Shown here one piece after another: positions 1 through 11,489 of a stretch of DNA of 64,000 nt. Both the position numbers and the translations under genes were made by a program. Location of the stretch: assembly GCF_023065955.2 (NCBI RefSeq), contig NW_026622763.1, forward strand, positions 82,255,299 through 82,319,298, written 5' to 3'. The notes below the pieces were generated by a model. It ran no database searches, had not been told where the DNA came from, and was given only the letters and a program-made list of their open reading frames with translations. Each line of letters starts with the position of its first letter. Position 1 is the stretch's first letter. Origin of the DNA: Ursus arctos (Eukaryota > Chordata > Mammalia > Carnivora > Ursidae).

Positions 1-104
1 TCAACAAGCATTAACAGAAATTAACTGTCCTCTAGGTAGGGGGCTCATTGTAGCTTGTTATAATGGTGAGTACTAACCAGAGTCTCCATTAAGAGCTTAT
101 CTCT

Positions 105-272
105 GGGGCGCCTGGGTGGCTCAGTCACTCTTGGTTTTGGCTCAGGTCATGATCTCATGGGTGGCACGATCAAGCCCTGTGACGGTGGGGACTCTGCTTG
201 AAGATTCTCTCCCTCCCCCCACTCACATGCTTGCCCTCTCTCTCTCTCCAATAAATAAATAAATCTTAAAAG
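105..272 (+). repeat. SINEC (tRNA-derived carnivore SINE)
   Basis: Head ggggcgcctgggtggctcag and tail aataaataaataaatcttaaaa. The flanks aagagcttatctct and aagagattacctct look like a diverged target-site duplication. Confidence 0.9.
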
Positions 273-429
273 AAGGTAAGAAAAGAGATTACCTCTTGAG
301 CAACATCGTTTGTCATTGGGGAATTAAAAATTGAACTCCAGCTTAGAGACCACAGTAATCCCTCAGAACTGATAAAATTAGATAATGAACTGACAGTACT
401 AAGTGAAATACCTTGGGCAGCATTACTGA

Positions 430-752
430 ATTTGAACCCATAAAAACCTTACAATTCCATCTATACATCAAGAGACGGACATGAATGTTGACAGCACCAT
501 TTCTCATAATAGTCTCAAACTGGGAACAAATCTAAACTTAAAAGTATATCAATAATCAAATGTATACACTCATGTTACCATCACCACAATCCAAGTAATA
601 AGCATAATCATTGCATATGTCCCAACTCACTAATTTGTATACATTAATTATGTACAAGTTTTTATATATTAATTATACCTCAATAAGATGGAAAAACCAA
701 TCAAATGTATATAGAAATTGTGGTATGTATGAACAATGGACACTTTAAGATT

Positions 753-789
<37 letters not shown>

Positions 790-1110
790 GAGAGAGAGCA
801 AACACAGGCTGGAACAGGGGGAGGAGGAGAGGGAGAAGGAGAGGAAGAGAGAGATAATCTCCAGCAGACCCCATGCTGAGTGCAGAGCCGACTCAGGGCT
901 CAATCCCACTGCCCCTAGATCATGACCCAAGCCAAAACCAGGAGGTGGACACTTAACGGACTGAGCCACCCAGGCATCCCAAGGAATGGACGCTCTTAAT
1001 AGTTACATTGTATAATATCGCACATACCAGCTTCATGAAGCGCTTGAGCAAAGGAAAAGCGACCAGTCAGAATTGAGATGTACCGTCAGTGTAAAATGCA
1101 CACTAGGTCT
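430..1110 (+). mobile_element. L1-derived 3' fragment interrupted by a SINE
   Basis: The A-rich text around 480-560 (catttctcataatagtctc, aactgggaacaaatc) resembles the 3' end of L1 ORF2/3' UTR in sense orientation. It is split by the SINE at 746-980. The family assignment is tentative. Confidence 0.4.
746..980 (-). repeat. SINEC with (TTTA)n tail
   Basis: A reverse copy: a long (TTTA)n tail at 753-785, then the body, ending gactgagccacccaggcatccc. The flanks aatggacacttt and aatggacgctctt are the diverged target duplication. Confidence 0.9.
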
Positions 1111-1145
1111 CTAAAACTTCCTATGGAAAAAGAGTGTATTTGTCA

Positions 1146-1285
1146 GGGACGCCTGGGGGGCTCAGGTCATGATCCCAGGGTCCTGGGATCCAGTCCAACA
1201 TTGGGCTCCTTGCTCAGCAGGGAGCCTGCTTCTCCCTCTTCCTGCCTCTGCCCCTGCTTGTGCTCGCTCTCTGTCTCTCTCTGAT

Positions 1286-1328
<43 letters not shown>

Positions 1329-1357
1329 AGATAGAAAGAAAATCTTTTAAAAAAAAG
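1146..1357 (+). repeat. SINEC with internal deletion and (GAAA)n tail
   Basis: The head gggacgcctggggggctcag runs directly into aggtcatgatcccagg, so the usual 'ttaagcgtctgcc' section is missing. The tail has become a (GAAA)n microsatellite at 1287-1330. Confidence 0.85.
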
Positions 1358-2479
1358 AATGTAAAATATCTCAGTAAAAAAATGTGTAATGATTACATAT
1401 TGAAATGACACCACTTTGGATATACTGGAATAAATAAAGTACCCTTAAATTTCTTTTGAAAAGGTTAAAAATTTATATAAGAAAAATTGTCTCCATCTTG
1501 ACATGGGACAGAACCTTTTTGTATGATATATTTTCAACCTCCTTCTGGGCAAACCTAGCATTCCTGATAGCGTGCCTAAGCAATCTGCAAACTTAGACTT
1601 TAACAGTAGCAAGAGCTGTCGCAGGCCGAGTGCCCCAGAAAGCGGACTTTGAGAGCTTGGCGTGTGGAAAGTGCCCTTGGGATCAACACATGCGCCTAGG
1701 GTGGGGGGCTAGGAGCAGAATTGGGCAGAGGGAGAGGTACAGCTGTGAGCCCCCAGGAAGACAGCCTCGGCCACCCTCACGAAGACCTGAGTTGGGCCGA
1801 GAACCATGGTGTGCTGGCAAACTGACCCTCTGGAAAACAAAAGCCCTGATCTGTCTAATTTTAAGCTCTGGATGTCGTGTCACTGAACACAGAGTTCAAG
1901 ACGTGCACCGTCAGTGGAAGCTGGCTCCAGCACACCACTGACCAAGATGGCCAGGCCTTTATGCTCCCGCATCCCTCAATCCATGGATGTGGGCCACTCT
2001 GGGAGGGAGAATGGCCTTGGGCAACTCTTCCTACTGTGTTTCTGCCTTGGACACAGCCCCTGAAGGGGCTGACCGCTGAAAGCAATCTGCTGACAGCACT
2101 CCCTTCTAGAAGCTGGGGCCGTAATCCTTTTCCGGTGGGGGATCTGGCAGCTCATCACAGAGTCCACCATACTTATTCTGGGAAACCAAACACCTGCCCA
2201 CTCAACACATTGTCAGGGAAGAGTCCAGTCATCTTCCACTTTCAGATGGTATAGCTAGATAAACACGTGGGAAGATTCCCAGCATCCCCAACGTAAGTAT
2301 CCGGAGAGTGATGAAGGCCAAAGAAACTCCAGAAGTTCAGAAAACTGGGGGGAGAATGGAAATGCTCAGACAGACCTCTACCAAAGAGCGAGGGTTTGAG
2401 CTGCCTCGGAGGAGATGCAGAGCTGAGGTAGCAAAGCAAAGGAAGTTGAATAGAAGCTGCATTGTCTTCCGGTTAGAAG
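1358..2479. other. No gene or clear repeat recognised
   Basis: Unique-looking sequence with several short open frames on both strands (for example 1630-1941 plus and 1877-2254 plus). None shows a known domain, codon bias or splice context. I see nothing supportable here. Confidence 0.4.
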
Positions 2480-2690
2480 CCCGGCCCTGGGGCTCACTAG
2501 CTCTCAGGCCTGCACAAATTACCTTACTTCTCTGTGCCTCGGTTTCCTCATGGGTAAAATGGGGATAATGATGATGATGATAGTAATAATGTTATCTACC
2601 TCATAGTGTTTTTGGAATAAGTGAATTCCAAGTAAGAGTTTATAATAGTGCTTAGCAATATTAGGCCCCCAACAAGTGAGTTGTTATTGT
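2480..2690 (+). repeat. MIR (ancient SINE), sense
   Basis: Contains the MIR core ttctctgtgcctcggtttcc, then gtaaaatggggataatgatg and ctacctcatagtg. A GAT triplet run has grown at 2566-2582. Confidence 0.8.
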
Positions 2691-2734
2691 ACAGAGCAAA
2701 ATGTGAAGATACTATACTGCAGAGTAGTATAAAT

Positions 2735-2900
2735 ACACACACACACACACACACACACGTATACACACCCACATATATAATAGAAATATATAAAAATGTA
2801 TACACAAAAATCCTAAGTTGAACCATCATAACTTATAGACTATCTGTATATATACATATATATATTTGAATTTGAATTTATATATTTATATGAATATGTG
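2735..2900. repeat. (CA)n microsatellite and AT/TG-rich simple sequence
   Basis: A (CA)n run at about 2735-2758 is followed by TATA/TATG-rich low-complexity sequence to about 2910. It is a likely length-polymorphic marker. Confidence 0.85.
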
Positions 2901-2909
2901 TGTGTGTGT

Positions 2910-3836
2910 ATGTATTCATTCATTCACTGGAACTGGGCAGGCATACTGATATTTATAAGGACAAGAGCAAAACAGATGTTTGCCCTTAGCTTCCCAGTCC
3001 AGACCCTGTCTTGTTCTACAAGGCCCCACATGGGCATGAAGACACCTCGCCCACCACATCCTAATGTCTACTGTCCTAACATCTACTGCTTTCCCAGCCG
3101 TAGCCACTCCTCAGGCCTATGAGGACGCACTGGCAAGGGGGGCAGCCCCCAGCAAGACAAGCCCTGGGGTAAAAGTCTGTGCAGCCCTGGAGGCAGGCTT
3201 CTGGCTTTGGGGGCAGGGAATGTGGGGTCCCCAGATACCTGATCTAGGAGGAGGGGGCTCCAGGTAGCCACCTTGTAGGCCAGGGAGAGATGCAGCCAGA
3301 GGACGACCTAAAGCCCAGAGCCTAGGACATCAGCCCAGTTGCCCACATTTAGGGGCAGCCCTCTACTGGGTGATTCCATTGGGGATTAACCCTCTTAATG
3401 CGATATTCTGTCTTTGGTACATGCTGGATTATGATAAGGTAATTGTGTTACTAGAGAGGCTTTGCTATACTAGAGAAAGCACTGGATTGGAGATCAGTAC
3501 TTCTGAACGATGATCCTAGCCACAAAGTCTAAGATCACGGATCATGGATATTCTACTTATTACCCCTCGCAGCACTAAGCACGTGATAATGCAGAGTGAG
3601 ACCTAATGAGCAATTTATATTTGCAACATTCTAGATTATTGAGATTCCAGAATTCAGTTTGGTTTTTGACAATGATTTTTAAGAAGGTTTTATTGTTTCG
3701 TTTTGTTCTTTTAGAATTTTTAAAATTTTTTTATTTTGTTCTTTTTTTAATGTAGCCCAAGGTCTAAGCCTGTCCCTAACAGCTGGATCCCCTTTACCTT
3801 TTGTACATATTTTGAATTTTTGAATTCACCTCCCCT
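2910..3836. other. Intergenic, no gene recognised
   Basis: Mostly unique text. 3660-3760 is T-rich. Open frames such as 3064-3267 plus have no recognisable protein features. Confidence 0.4.
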
Positions 3837-4022
3837 GGGCGTTTGGGTGGCTCAGTCAGTTAAGCGCATCTGCCTTTGGCTCAGGTCATGGTCCCGGAGT
3901 CCTTCCTACTCAACGGGGAGCCTGCTTCTCCTTCTGCTCCTCCTCCCTGCTCATGCGCTCTCTCTAGCTCTCAAATAAATAAATAAAATCTTTAAAAAAT
4001 AAAAAAACAAAAAACAAAAAAC
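3837..4022 (+). repeat. SINEC, sense
   Basis: The head gggcgtttgggtggctcag and an A-rich tail are present. The flanks aattcacctccc and aattcacttttccc are a diverged target duplication. Confidence 0.9.
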
Positions 4023-4190
4023 AAATTCACTTTTCCCAATACACCCAAATGAACTTTCACACTATTTAGTCCTTTTCACCTGAAGAGATCACGGACACAG
4101 GAGTCCAATGCCCAAAACACTGAGCTTGTCATTTCCTGCTGAGCGATTTCTTATTTCATACATTTTAACTAATTAATATACAAATGAAAG

Positions 4191-4378
4191 GGTTTTTTTA
4201 ATTTTACTTATTTATTTGACACAGAGCGATAGAGTACAAGCGATAGAGAGAGGGGAAGCAGCAGGCAGCAGGGAGGAGGGAGAGCAGGGAACCCAACTTG
4301 GGGCTCAACGCCAGGAGCCTGGGATCATGACCTGAACCGAAGGCAGACGCTTAACTGACTGAGCCACCCAGGCCCGCC
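4191..4378 (-). repeat. SINEC, antisense
   Basis: A T-rich tail with a (TTTA) stretch, ending gactgagccacccaggcccgcc. The flanks tacaaatgaaagg and tacaaataaagg mark the insertion. Confidence 0.9.
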
Positions 4379-5539
4379 TACAAATAAAGGTTTTACCCAA
4401 CAGATAAGTCGTTAATGGTGCAGGTATAACCAACATCTCTCAGATGCTGTTTGTGTTTTTGAAAATAAATAACACCAGAAATTTAAATTATACAGAAGGA
4501 GCCCCCACACATAAATGGTTCAGTTACTAAAATGAAAGGTAAAAAAAAGTGAGAACTGAATGGAGCATCCTCTAGTTTTCCCAAGTAAAATATTTCCTTG
4601 CCTGTAGTGTCTTTCTAGAATCCAGAACCAGAGAATGTTTCTTTTATCCTGTTGGTCACAGTGTGATCATTCTTTCCAGGAGTTGCCAAATGTGTGTGCG
4701 TGTGTGTGTTTGTGTTTGTGTGTGCTCTGTGATAGTCACTGAGATGCATGTAACTCACTTTCATATATTTGTATGAGGTTACCCCACCTCCTTAGGCTGG
4801 CCTGTTTTCACACTCCGTTTGTTCAAGAACTGTCAGATTAGACCATTCTAGAAACCCTGAAAAAGTCTTCCAGACAGAGGTGGGCTAGAGCCAGTTCCAG
4901 CCAGACTGAATTCGCTATAGTGTTTCTGGATGTTGTTTTACACATTTTCATAACAAAGTTGCTCATGATGGAATTTATTCACTTCCATATAGAAGAATGT
5001 GACCCTTCTCCAAAAAAGTGAGGTTGCCCTTTTTTCCACATTCTCTGTCAGGATATAACCTGTCTTTAAAGATAACTCTGCAGTCTAATCACCAGAAAAA
5101 AAAGAGCTGCCAGCATCAGGAGAGAGGGCCACAGAGGAAAATATTCCAAGCATCTCTGCATTCCCTCCTCGAGGTTTGGTCTCCTACACTTTTCCTTCCA
5201 CAGTTATACAACTTCTCACATTTTTCAACTCTGAGCAGTAGACATGAACTGGGATGCCTTTATGTTCTTTGCATTGTTGCAGTTGGGCACTTGAAGTCCT
5301 TGGAAGGCAAGGATAACTTTAAGATCACATCCGACCGAGAAATGCTTAGTAAATAAGAATGACAGGCATCTTCTGCAAGCATTTGAGGGTAGCTTCCCAT
5401 TTTTAGGAATCGGTTTTCACCCAGTTAAGGATCTGATAGACAATGGTGCATTTGGTTCGGGAGGGATGAGTTTACAAAGGAACGGTGGAAAAGAGGAAGG
5501 AAGCAACATTTAAAATTGACCCCCACCATCAGCTGAGCT

Positions 5540-5540
<1 letters not shown>
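4379..5540. other. Intergenic, no gene recognised
   Basis: There is a short TG-rich run at 4691-4725. The 112-residue open frame at 5018-5356 plus has no recognisable domain and no supporting signals. Confidence 0.4.

Positions 5541-5542
<2 letters not shown>

Positions 5543-5605
<63 letters not shown>
5543..5605. repeat. Compound (CA)n(TC)n microsatellite
   Basis: About 15 CA units run directly into about 15 TC units. It yields a spurious THTHT/SLSLS frame on one strand and RERE/VCVC on the other. Confidence 0.95.
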
Positions 5606-5607
<2 letters not shown>

Positions 5608-5689
5608 GGCACACAGACACACACAGAGTTTGCTATTCTTCAGCTAATGGGATTGGCACCGCTTAAAGCGGACTACTAGGTCATTGTCT

Positions 5690-5935
5690 GAGAACACAGC
5701 AAGAGAAACATTATTTAAAGGCCATTCAGACCCTAAAAGAAGCGGCTGAGCAGAGTAATTATCGGAGACTCTCCATTAACTAGGGCATCTTTACTCTTTG
5801 TCTGAATTGGTTTAATAAGGCCTGCTAATGGGACTGTGGGGGAGGGGGCACGCTAATGGTTCTAAAAAAGCCCCTTCTTGGCCCTTTTATTACTGGGGAC
5901 TGGCCTTAGCGATGCTGACAGTAAAGCCAGAAGTT
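5690..5935. promoter_or_regulatory. Candidate conserved non-coding element (inference only)
   Basis: A repeat-free block rich in homeodomain-like TAAT/ATTA words (gagtaattatcgg, ctccattaactag, gctaatgggactg, gctaatggtt) plus a SOX-like ctctttgtctgaattgg. Composition of this kind is common in vertebrate enhancers. No conservation data are available to me. Confidence 0.2.
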
Positions 5936-6454
5936 ACCACACTGCAAAATGACCTTCACAAAAACTCAGTTTGGACCCCTGCTGCTTAGGACTCAGATTT
6001 GTAAAATTAGGAAACATCTTTGTCTTTTTCTCTCTTTTATTCCAAGATGATTTTCTCCCACCTCTCGTGCTGGACCTCAGTCCTTCGGTTTTTTTGGGAA
6101 CTTGTCATTGGAAACAGCAGCGCTCAGTGGTAGTAAAGCAGAATGACATGCCTGACCAATTTTTCCTTCACCTTGCTCCTTTCACTCATTGTCCAGTAGT
6201 CTACTTCTCCAGAGAAATCGCCTGCCCCATGATTCCTTTACAAATTTGAAGCCACAGTCAATTGCACACTTAAAGGTCAAGCTTAGTATGGCCCCCCTGA
6301 ATTCAAACTGCTGTGTTATAGCCAGCCAGCTTTATAAACAAGGTCTCCAACACTCAGTTTTCCTGGGGCGTTTGCATCACACGGCTGGGGGGGGGGGGGG
6401 ACTCTTGTGCATTATTAGTTATAGCTGGCAAGTGGCCCGAGCTGTTCTCATCTC

Positions 6455-7150
6455 ATTTCCCTGACCCCAAACCTAGACCAAGCTTTCATCTTCTCTCCCC
6501 TGGATGACTGCACTAGTCACCTAGCTGGTCTCCCAGCAGCACCATTGGCCTTCTCAAACCATTCCCCTTACAACAACCAGAGTAAGTCTCTCAAAACAGA
6601 AATCTAACTAAACATTTCAGTGGTTTCCTATTACCCATAGGAATTCTTAATGTTGTCTGTGAGCCCCACACATGGTCTGGCCCTTTCTTCCTTTCTAGCG
6701 ACATCTTGCCTCACACCTCTCCCAACTGTGTGTACCAGCCACTGGAACTTTTTTCAATGAACAAACATGTCATGCCATTCCTGCCACAGGGCCTTTGCAC
6801 ATCTTTCAGCCTGAAACACTCTTTGCTCTGGTAGCTCCCACTCATCCCTCAACTCTCAGCTCAGTACTCAGATCTTCAGAAAAGCCTTCCCTTACTGCCC
6901 TTGCTAGGTTGGCAACTTCTATTTCATGCATTTAAAGCACCATATATTCCTCTTTCACACATTTACTTTAATTAAATGTTTACGTTTGTTTGAATGGTTT
7001 ATATTAATAATAATTACCTCCTCATGAGACTGTGTCATGAGAACAACCGTAAGTCCCTAAGCAATAACTATGTCTGTTTGGGGCTATCATTATACCCTCA
7101 GTTCTCAGCATAATATCTGTGACCTGAGGGCATAATAAATTTTGTCATGG
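6455..7150 (+). repeat. L2 LINE 3' fragment, sense
   Basis: Diagnostic L2 3' text in order: ccctggatgactgcactag, acatggtctggccctttc, cagggcctttgcacat, cttcagaaaagccttccctt and, near the end, ctcagttctcagcataatat. Diverged and fragmented. Confidence 0.75.
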
Positions 7151-7960
7151 TAGATAGTGACTTAAAATACTATACCCCACTCCTCCATGCCTGTTTTCAA
7201 CTTAGCAACCAAAGTTTGTTTCCTGAGAGGTTCCCATGACTACTATATTTAGAAACTACCTATATCCCATATTTTCCCTTATCTTCCCACATCAGTGTAG
7301 AGGGCCAGGTCTCCTTTCTTAGGCAATTAAAGACTACTTTTCTAGTTTTACAGGTAGAACTAGAAGCACATTCTTATTCCCTGAATGGGTGGACCTTTAT
7401 GTAGTAACACAGGTTCACAAGACACAAATAAACACACACAAGCCTCAGTGATGCCTCCTGTCTTCTCAAGACCTGGTGGGAGAGAGAATGGGCGTGCAGC
7501 CAAAGAGGAGAGTCCACCATTAGAGTTTCTCAGCACTCCAGGCACACTGGTACAGAGACCAGGGGGTTGGGGGAGATGGTTCCCAAGAAAACTGGAGACT
7601 TCCTCTTTTGATTGCCATAAGAAAGGTGGGTGTCGGCAGGTGCAAAGTGGCAGGTGGGATTGGGTGTGTGTTCTGTTGCTTGGGGCTGTTCTGGAGAGGT
7701 GACCATCCGTTCGGTCTTTATGGACCAGCTGAGTGTATGCACATTGACTTGCACGAGTGGGGCCAAGTGTTCATACAGTAAGCTCACCAAGTTTAGGTAT
7801 CCCAACACTACTTTAAGAAAATTAAGCTAGAAGTCAATCGTACGTTTGAATGTCGCACTTAGTTATGGCCACCAAGTTCAGACTGCTCTGTTATAATTGA
7901 GTTCCATCAGCTAGGCTCAGGATTCCACTAATACAGGGAATGGTCTAGAAAAACAAAGAA
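7151..7960. other. Intergenic, no gene recognised
   Basis: Unique-looking sequence with opposing open frames (7385-7702 plus, 7530-7808 minus) that overlap on both strands and lack known motifs. I see nothing supportable. Confidence 0.4.
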
Positions 7961-7962
7961 AG

Positions 7963-8076
7963 TATTTTTTAAAAATTATTATTGTAAGTAGGCTCCACAC
8001 CCAATGTGGGGCTTGAACTCACAATCCTGTGATCAAGAGTCACATGCTCTATGGACTGAGTCAACTAGGTGCCCCT
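7963..8076 (-). repeat. Old tRNA-derived SINE (short carnivore form), antisense
   Basis: Contains aagtaggctccacacccaat and gggcttgaactcacaatcct, with end actgagtcaactaggtgcccc. Reverse-read it is a tRNA-like head with A and B boxes and a short body, lacking the CT-rich section of SINEC. Confidence 0.75.
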
Positions 8077-8489
8077 AGAAAGAAAGTCTTGGTATAAAAT
8101 CGTGTTTTCAGAGACTCTGAGGCCCCATAGAGAAATTGTCCTCCTGAGGTTAGTATGGATATTGTCCCTTAATCAACATAAAGTCACGTGGCCGCACACA
8201 TGGATTCATGATACAGTCAGGTTCCGAACCAGAGCCAGAGAGTTTTTCTGGAGCTGGTACTAACAGAAGAGACAGCTGCAAACTCGCATATGATCCTTAT
8301 CGGTATCTACGTTAAGGAGAAGCCTGCAAACTCCCGAGCCTCATGTAACGTGTATCCTCTGAACATCTCTTGGCTCTCGAAATGCAGAAGATACTGAAGA
8401 GTATAAAACAGTGTTCCTATCCACACCCTGGCAGCTAGTGGAAGTGATCGATGAACTAAATGAAGCCACAGAATATACGGAGCCTAGAT

Positions 8490-8700
8490 TGTTGCATTCT
8501 AGACCAGTGCCTCTAAAGTGTGCTGCACAGCCCACAGCCTCAACGTCACTTGGCAGTCTTGTTAGGAGTACTGCAGACTTGGGGGCTTGCGCTTGGGCTA
8601 GCGAATCAGAATCTCTGGTGAGGGGGAAGGGGGTAACAGGGGCATTAACAATCCCTTCAAGGATTCTTACACCAAAGTTTGACAGGCATTATAAAAGTTG
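8490..8700 (-). repeat. MER3/MER5-like hAT DNA transposon relic
   Basis: Resembles the terminal text 'ccagtgcctctaaagtgtg' and the middle 'gcgaatcagaatctctggtg', ending 'caccaaagtttgacaggcat'. These are degraded forms of the MER3-type non-autonomous element. Subfamily is uncertain. Confidence 0.45.
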
Positions 8701-8724
8701 AGGAAAGAGAGAGTCTGAGTGGAT

Positions 8725-8960
8725 TGCAATTTGGGAGAAAGAGTCTCAAGGAGACTCTTGAATTTAACGTGGGCCACCCCTGAAGGTCATGACGATAGGA
8801 TTTGAAAAATGAAAGGTTCGGGGTAGGGCATTCCAAGCAGAAGGAATAACAAGAATAAAGGTGTGGAGCAGAGAATAAACATGGCCTGAGGGGGACTGAA
8901 GCTGAAAGTCTGGGATGATATGAAGGCAAGGGCATACCTTGCAAGGAACTGAATTTTAGA
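8725..8960 (+). repeat. Ancient interspersed repeat, family unassigned (copy 1 of 4)
   Basis: Contains gggcattccaagcagaagga and gaataaaggtgtggagcag. The same pattern (event text about a mean-spaced 'cattc(c/a)agg' core followed by 'gcaaaggc.tggag') recurs at 17.9, 31.6 and 62.5 kb, so it is a repeat. I cannot name the family. Confidence 0.45.
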
Positions 8961-8977
8961 AAACACGTTGCACATAA

Positions 8978-9055
8978 ACTATGAATACATATATATGTGG
9001 GTGTGTGTGTAGCTGTATATATACCTATATATATATACCTATATAGAGATGTATA
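8978..9055. repeat. TA/TG-rich simple sequence
   Basis: Alternating TATA/TGTG low-complexity sequence, with no other signal. Confidence 0.8.
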
Positions 9056-9059
9056 TTGC

Positions 9060-9420
9060 TTTTGCTTATTTCAAGGGTAGTTTTTTAAAATAAAACCATG
9101 AAATATCAGAGAAGCACATAATACAGAAAAATTTCCCTGTAGTGTCCATTCCCTTAGAACTTTCTCCATGCCTAGTCTAATCACCTCTCCCCACCAAAAA
9201 CTCCAGACAGAATTCTCCTCTATTTACAGCTTTGCAGCTTCTTTTGTTCACGGCACAATCCACTCTGTGCATCTCTGTTACTCAGTTAGTCCTAATGATC
9301 TACCTGTTGCTTTTTCACGGCCCCATAGTATTTCACTGCATAATGAGGCATCATTTAGCGAAGTACCGTAATCTACTGCTGTTGGTTCTTACGCTGGGAA
9401 GAATCTGACGATGGGGTGTT
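9060..9420 (-). mobile_element. L1-type 3' fragment, antisense, degraded
   Basis: The order 'acataatacagaaaaatttccc', 'cacggccccatagtatttcac' resembles antisense L1 3' sequence. Assignment is tentative. Confidence 0.4.
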
Positions 9421-9904
9421 TTAGAATATAAATGTGAAGGTGGCTGTGTATGTGGTGTGCTCAGACTTCAAGAAGATCAGCTGGAATGGAGGTCCGGAGG
9501 TCTGGGTGTTCAAAGTGACCTGACAGCTCAGTACTTGGAGGTAACCTTAGTCGCCCCTGCCTGTCTCGTGTCTGTATGTATACATAGATATTTCTTTACC
9601 TTTATCTTTATATGTATATCTATCTAACATCGAATCACATATAAAAGCAAAATGGAAGAGCCTGGTGCAGACTTCTTGAGACATTTTTAAGAAAGACCAT
9701 TCTCAGATAAAAATTCAAAAGACAAGAAATAAGTGTTGGTGAAGATGCAAAGAAAAAGGAAGGCTGATGCTCTGTTGGTGGGAATGCAAATTGGTGCAGC
9801 TACAGTGGGAAACAGTGTGGCGCCTCCTCAAAAAATTAAAAATAAAAATATCATATGATCCAATAATTCTACTATTCACCCACAGAAAACAAAAACACGA
9901 ATTC

Positions 9905-10097
9905 GGGGCGCCTTAAGCGTCTGCCTTCGGCTCAGGGTGTGATCCTGGTGTTCCGGGATTGAGTCCCACATCAGGCTCCTCCGCTGGGAGCCTGCTTCTT
10001 CCTCTCCCACTCCCCCTGCTGTGTTCCCTCTCTCACTGGCTGTCTCTCTGTCACATAAATAAAAAACTTAAAAACAAAAAACAAACAAACAAAAAAA
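9905..10097 (+). repeat. SINEC, arctoid-type subfamily, nested in L1
   Basis: Has the body gctcctccgctgggagcctg and the end ctggctgtctctctgtcaca. The target duplication reads acacgaattcgg and accacgaatttgg. Nesting shows it is younger than the L1. Confidence 0.9.
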
Positions 10098-10598
10098 CCA
10101 CGAATTTGGAAGACAGATGTATCCCTATGTTTATTGTAGCATTAGTTACAATACCCAAGGTATGGAAGCAGCCTAAGCATCCATCAACTGATGAATGGAT
10201 AAAGAAGATGTGGTGTAAATACATAAAATGGAATATTACTCAGCCATGAAAAAGGTAGGATTTTTTTTTTTTTTTTCCATTTGGGACAACAGGGATGGAC
10301 CTAGAGGGTATTATGTTAAGTGAAATAAGTCAGACTGAGAAAGACAAATATCACATGATTTCACACATACATGGAATCTTAAAAACAAAACGAATAAACA
10401 AACAAAAAAGAAGAATCAGACTAATAAATACTGAGAACAAACTGATGGTTGCCAGAGGGGAGGATGGGGGATGGGAAAAATGGGTGAAGAGGACCGGGAG
10501 GTACAGCCTTCCAGTTATGGAATGAGTAAGTCATGGGAATAAAAGGCCAGCATAGAAACATAGTCAACGATATCAAAATAAAAATGTACAGTGAAAGT

Positions 10599-10794
10599 GG
10601 CGCCGGGGTGGCTTAGTCAGTTAAACATCTTCCTTTGGCTCAAGTTATGATCTCAGGGTCCTGTGATCAGCCCTGCATCAGGCTCCCTGCTCAGCGGGGA
10701 TTCTGCTGGTCCCTCTCTGTCTGCCCTTCCCCACCACTCATGCTCTCTCTCTTGGTCACTCTCTCTCTGTCAAATAAAAAAAATCTTTAAAAAA
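10599..10794 (+). repeat. SINEC, nested in L1
   Basis: Head ggcgccggggtggcttagtc. The flanks aaaatgtacagtgaaag and aaaatgtatggtgacag are the diverged target duplication. Confidence 0.9.
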
Positions 10795-11042
10795 ATGTAT
10801 GGTGACAGATGGTAGCTACATTTGTGAGCATAGCCTAATGTACAAAGTTGTTGAATCCCTATGCTGTGCCCTTGAAAATAATGTAACATTATGTGTCAAC
10901 TGTAGTCAAATAAAAACATTTTTGGGCAGCCCTCTCTGGTCCCCCTCCCTCTTTGGGAGATTTTACTATTGCTCAATAAACTGCTCTGCTGCCCACCAAA
11001 AAAATAAATAAAAATCAAAATGAAAAATAAAAACATTTTTTA

Positions 11043-11262
11043 GGAGCATCTGGGTGGCTCAGTCAGTTAGGCGCCTGACTTAGGCTCAGGTCATGATCTC
11101 AGGGTCCTGGGATCAACCCGGCATGGAGCCCTGCACTGAGCCCATGAGAGGTTCTGCGCTCAGCAGGGAGTCTGCTGGTCCCTTTCCCTCTGCCCATCCC
11201 AGCTCGTGCACACACTCATACACTCTCCCTCTCTTAAATAAATAAATAAAATATCAAAAAAG
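11043..11262 (+). repeat. SINEC, sense (first of a tandem pair)
   Basis: Head ggagcatctgggtggctcag, tail aaataaataaataaaatatc. It has an extended middle section (cactgagcccatgagagg) not seen in neighbours. Confidence 0.9.
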
Positions 11263-11271
11263 AAAAGAACA

Positions 11272-11480
11272 GGGGAGCCTGGGTGGCTCAGTAGGCTGGG
11301 CGTCTGCCTTCAGCTCAGCTCATGATCCCAGGGTCCTGGGTTCGAGCCTGGCATCGGGCTCCCTATTCAGCAGGGATCCTGCTTCTCCCTCTCCCTTTGC
11401 CCCTCTCCCCTGCTCGTGCTCTCTCTCTCTCGCTCTCCAATAATAAAATCTTAACACACACACACACACACACACACACG
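11272..11480 (+). repeat. SINEC, sense (second of a tandem pair) with (CA)n tail
   Basis: Head ggggagcctgggtggctcag. It ends taataaaatctt, then a (CA)n run at 11454-11479. Confidence 0.9.
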
Positions 11481-11489
11481 TTATCTTTT

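Larger units (their letters stand above)
9640..10930 (+). mobile_element. L1 3' end (ORF2 end and 3' UTR), sense, with two nested SINEs
   Basis: Typical L1 text: gctctgttggtgggaatgca, gtggaaaacagtgtgg-like text, catccatcaactgatgaatg, gaatattactcagccatgaa, ttaagtgaaataagtcagac and a 3' end with acatttgtgagcatagc and a-rich tail. The SINEs at 9905 and 10599 split it. It holds no intact reading frame. Confidence 0.85.

Noticed and set aside
1287..1345. Tandem array suggestive of CRISPR or satellite
   Set aside because: It is a (GAAA)n microsatellite at a SINE tail; there are no spacers.
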